7,097 nt of DNA from an uncultured Flavobacteriales bacterium (GTDB lineage: Bacteria > Bacteroidota > Bacteroidia > Flavobacteriales_D > Sanyastnellaceae): contig CAJXOV010000115.1 in NCBI GenBank assembly GCA_913057815.1, positions 1 through 7,097 on the forward strand. Direction: 5' to 3'. The translations under genes and the position numbers were made by a program. The notes under the pieces are model-generated. The model did no database searches. It worked only from the letters and a program-made list of their open reading frames with translations, and was not told the origin of the DNA. Positions 7,053-7,097 of the stretch are shown here, piece by piece (positions within the stretch are counted from its first letter, which is position 1; every line of letters begins with the position of its first letter).

Positions 7053-7097
7053 CTGTCTCTTATACACATCTGACGCTGCCGACGAATAGAGAGGTGT
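7053..7097 (-). other. Nextera adapter contamination (right end)
   Basis: Bases 7053-7085 are the reverse complement of the same Read 1 transposase adapter found at the left end. They are followed by ATAGAGAG (reverse complement of i5 index 502) and GTGT, the start of the flow-cell P5 sequence. With the left end it forms a perfect 37-bp terminal inverted repeat (1-37 / 7053-7089), which is artificial. It creates false stops and a spurious minus-strand frame beginning MYKRQ. Confidence 0.98.

Noticed and set aside
6792..7067. Minus-strand open frame of 91 codons beginning MYKRQ
   Set aside because: Its start lies in adapter, and the body is the antisense shadow of the phosphohexomutase gene; no protein-family features.

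Overview
The window is a 7.1 kb AT-rich contig, most likely from a member of the Bacteroidota (Flavobacteriia-like). The evidence is the gene content: a SusD-free secreted β-barrel and a lipoprotein of Bacteroidota type, a ~400-aa-type QueA variant, a long phosphohexomutase behind rfbD, and starts lacking Shine-Dalgarno motifs. Both contig ends are untrimmed Illumina Nextera adapter (1-37 and 7053-7097), so real genomic DNA is only about 38-7052, and the two end genes are artificially cut.

Layout: (i) 39-782 (+), the 3' two thirds of a queA-family tRNA modification gene, facing (ii) 834-2186 (-), a complete hexameric glutamate dehydrogenase gdhA, with a bidirectional terminator between them. 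(iii) 2320-4331 (-), a four-gene same-strand cluster. In transcription order it encodes a degenerate Hpt-like protein whose phospho-accepting His is Glu, a paralogous Hpt protein with the His intact, a lipoprotein that resembles soluble inorganic pyrophosphatase but lacks its catalytic Asp cluster, and a secreted outer-membrane β-barrel protein. The first three are packed (20 nt gap, then 8 nt overlap). (iv) 4332-4585, a divergent intergenic region. It holds a GC-rich hairpin plus U-tract just in front of the minus-strand cluster, and nested upstream helices, one of which shares bases with that hairpin. This looks like a transcription attenuator. It also holds a promoter for the plus-strand operon. 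(v) 4586-7052 (+), rfbD (dTDP-4-dehydrorhamnose reductase) and, 2 nt later, a phosphoglucomutase/phosphomannomutase gene cut by the adapter.

The plus-strand pair fits nucleotide-sugar supply: the mutase makes glucose-1-phosphate, the entry point to dTDP-rhamnose, and RfbD performs the last step. queA and gdhA are housekeeping genes. The unexplained part is the minus-strand cluster: a possible attenuator-controlled unit pairing an active Hpt module with a non-phosphorylatable twin, a probable pseudoenzyme lipoprotein and an envelope barrel. Its function is not known to me, and the combination is the best candidate here for something undescribed.
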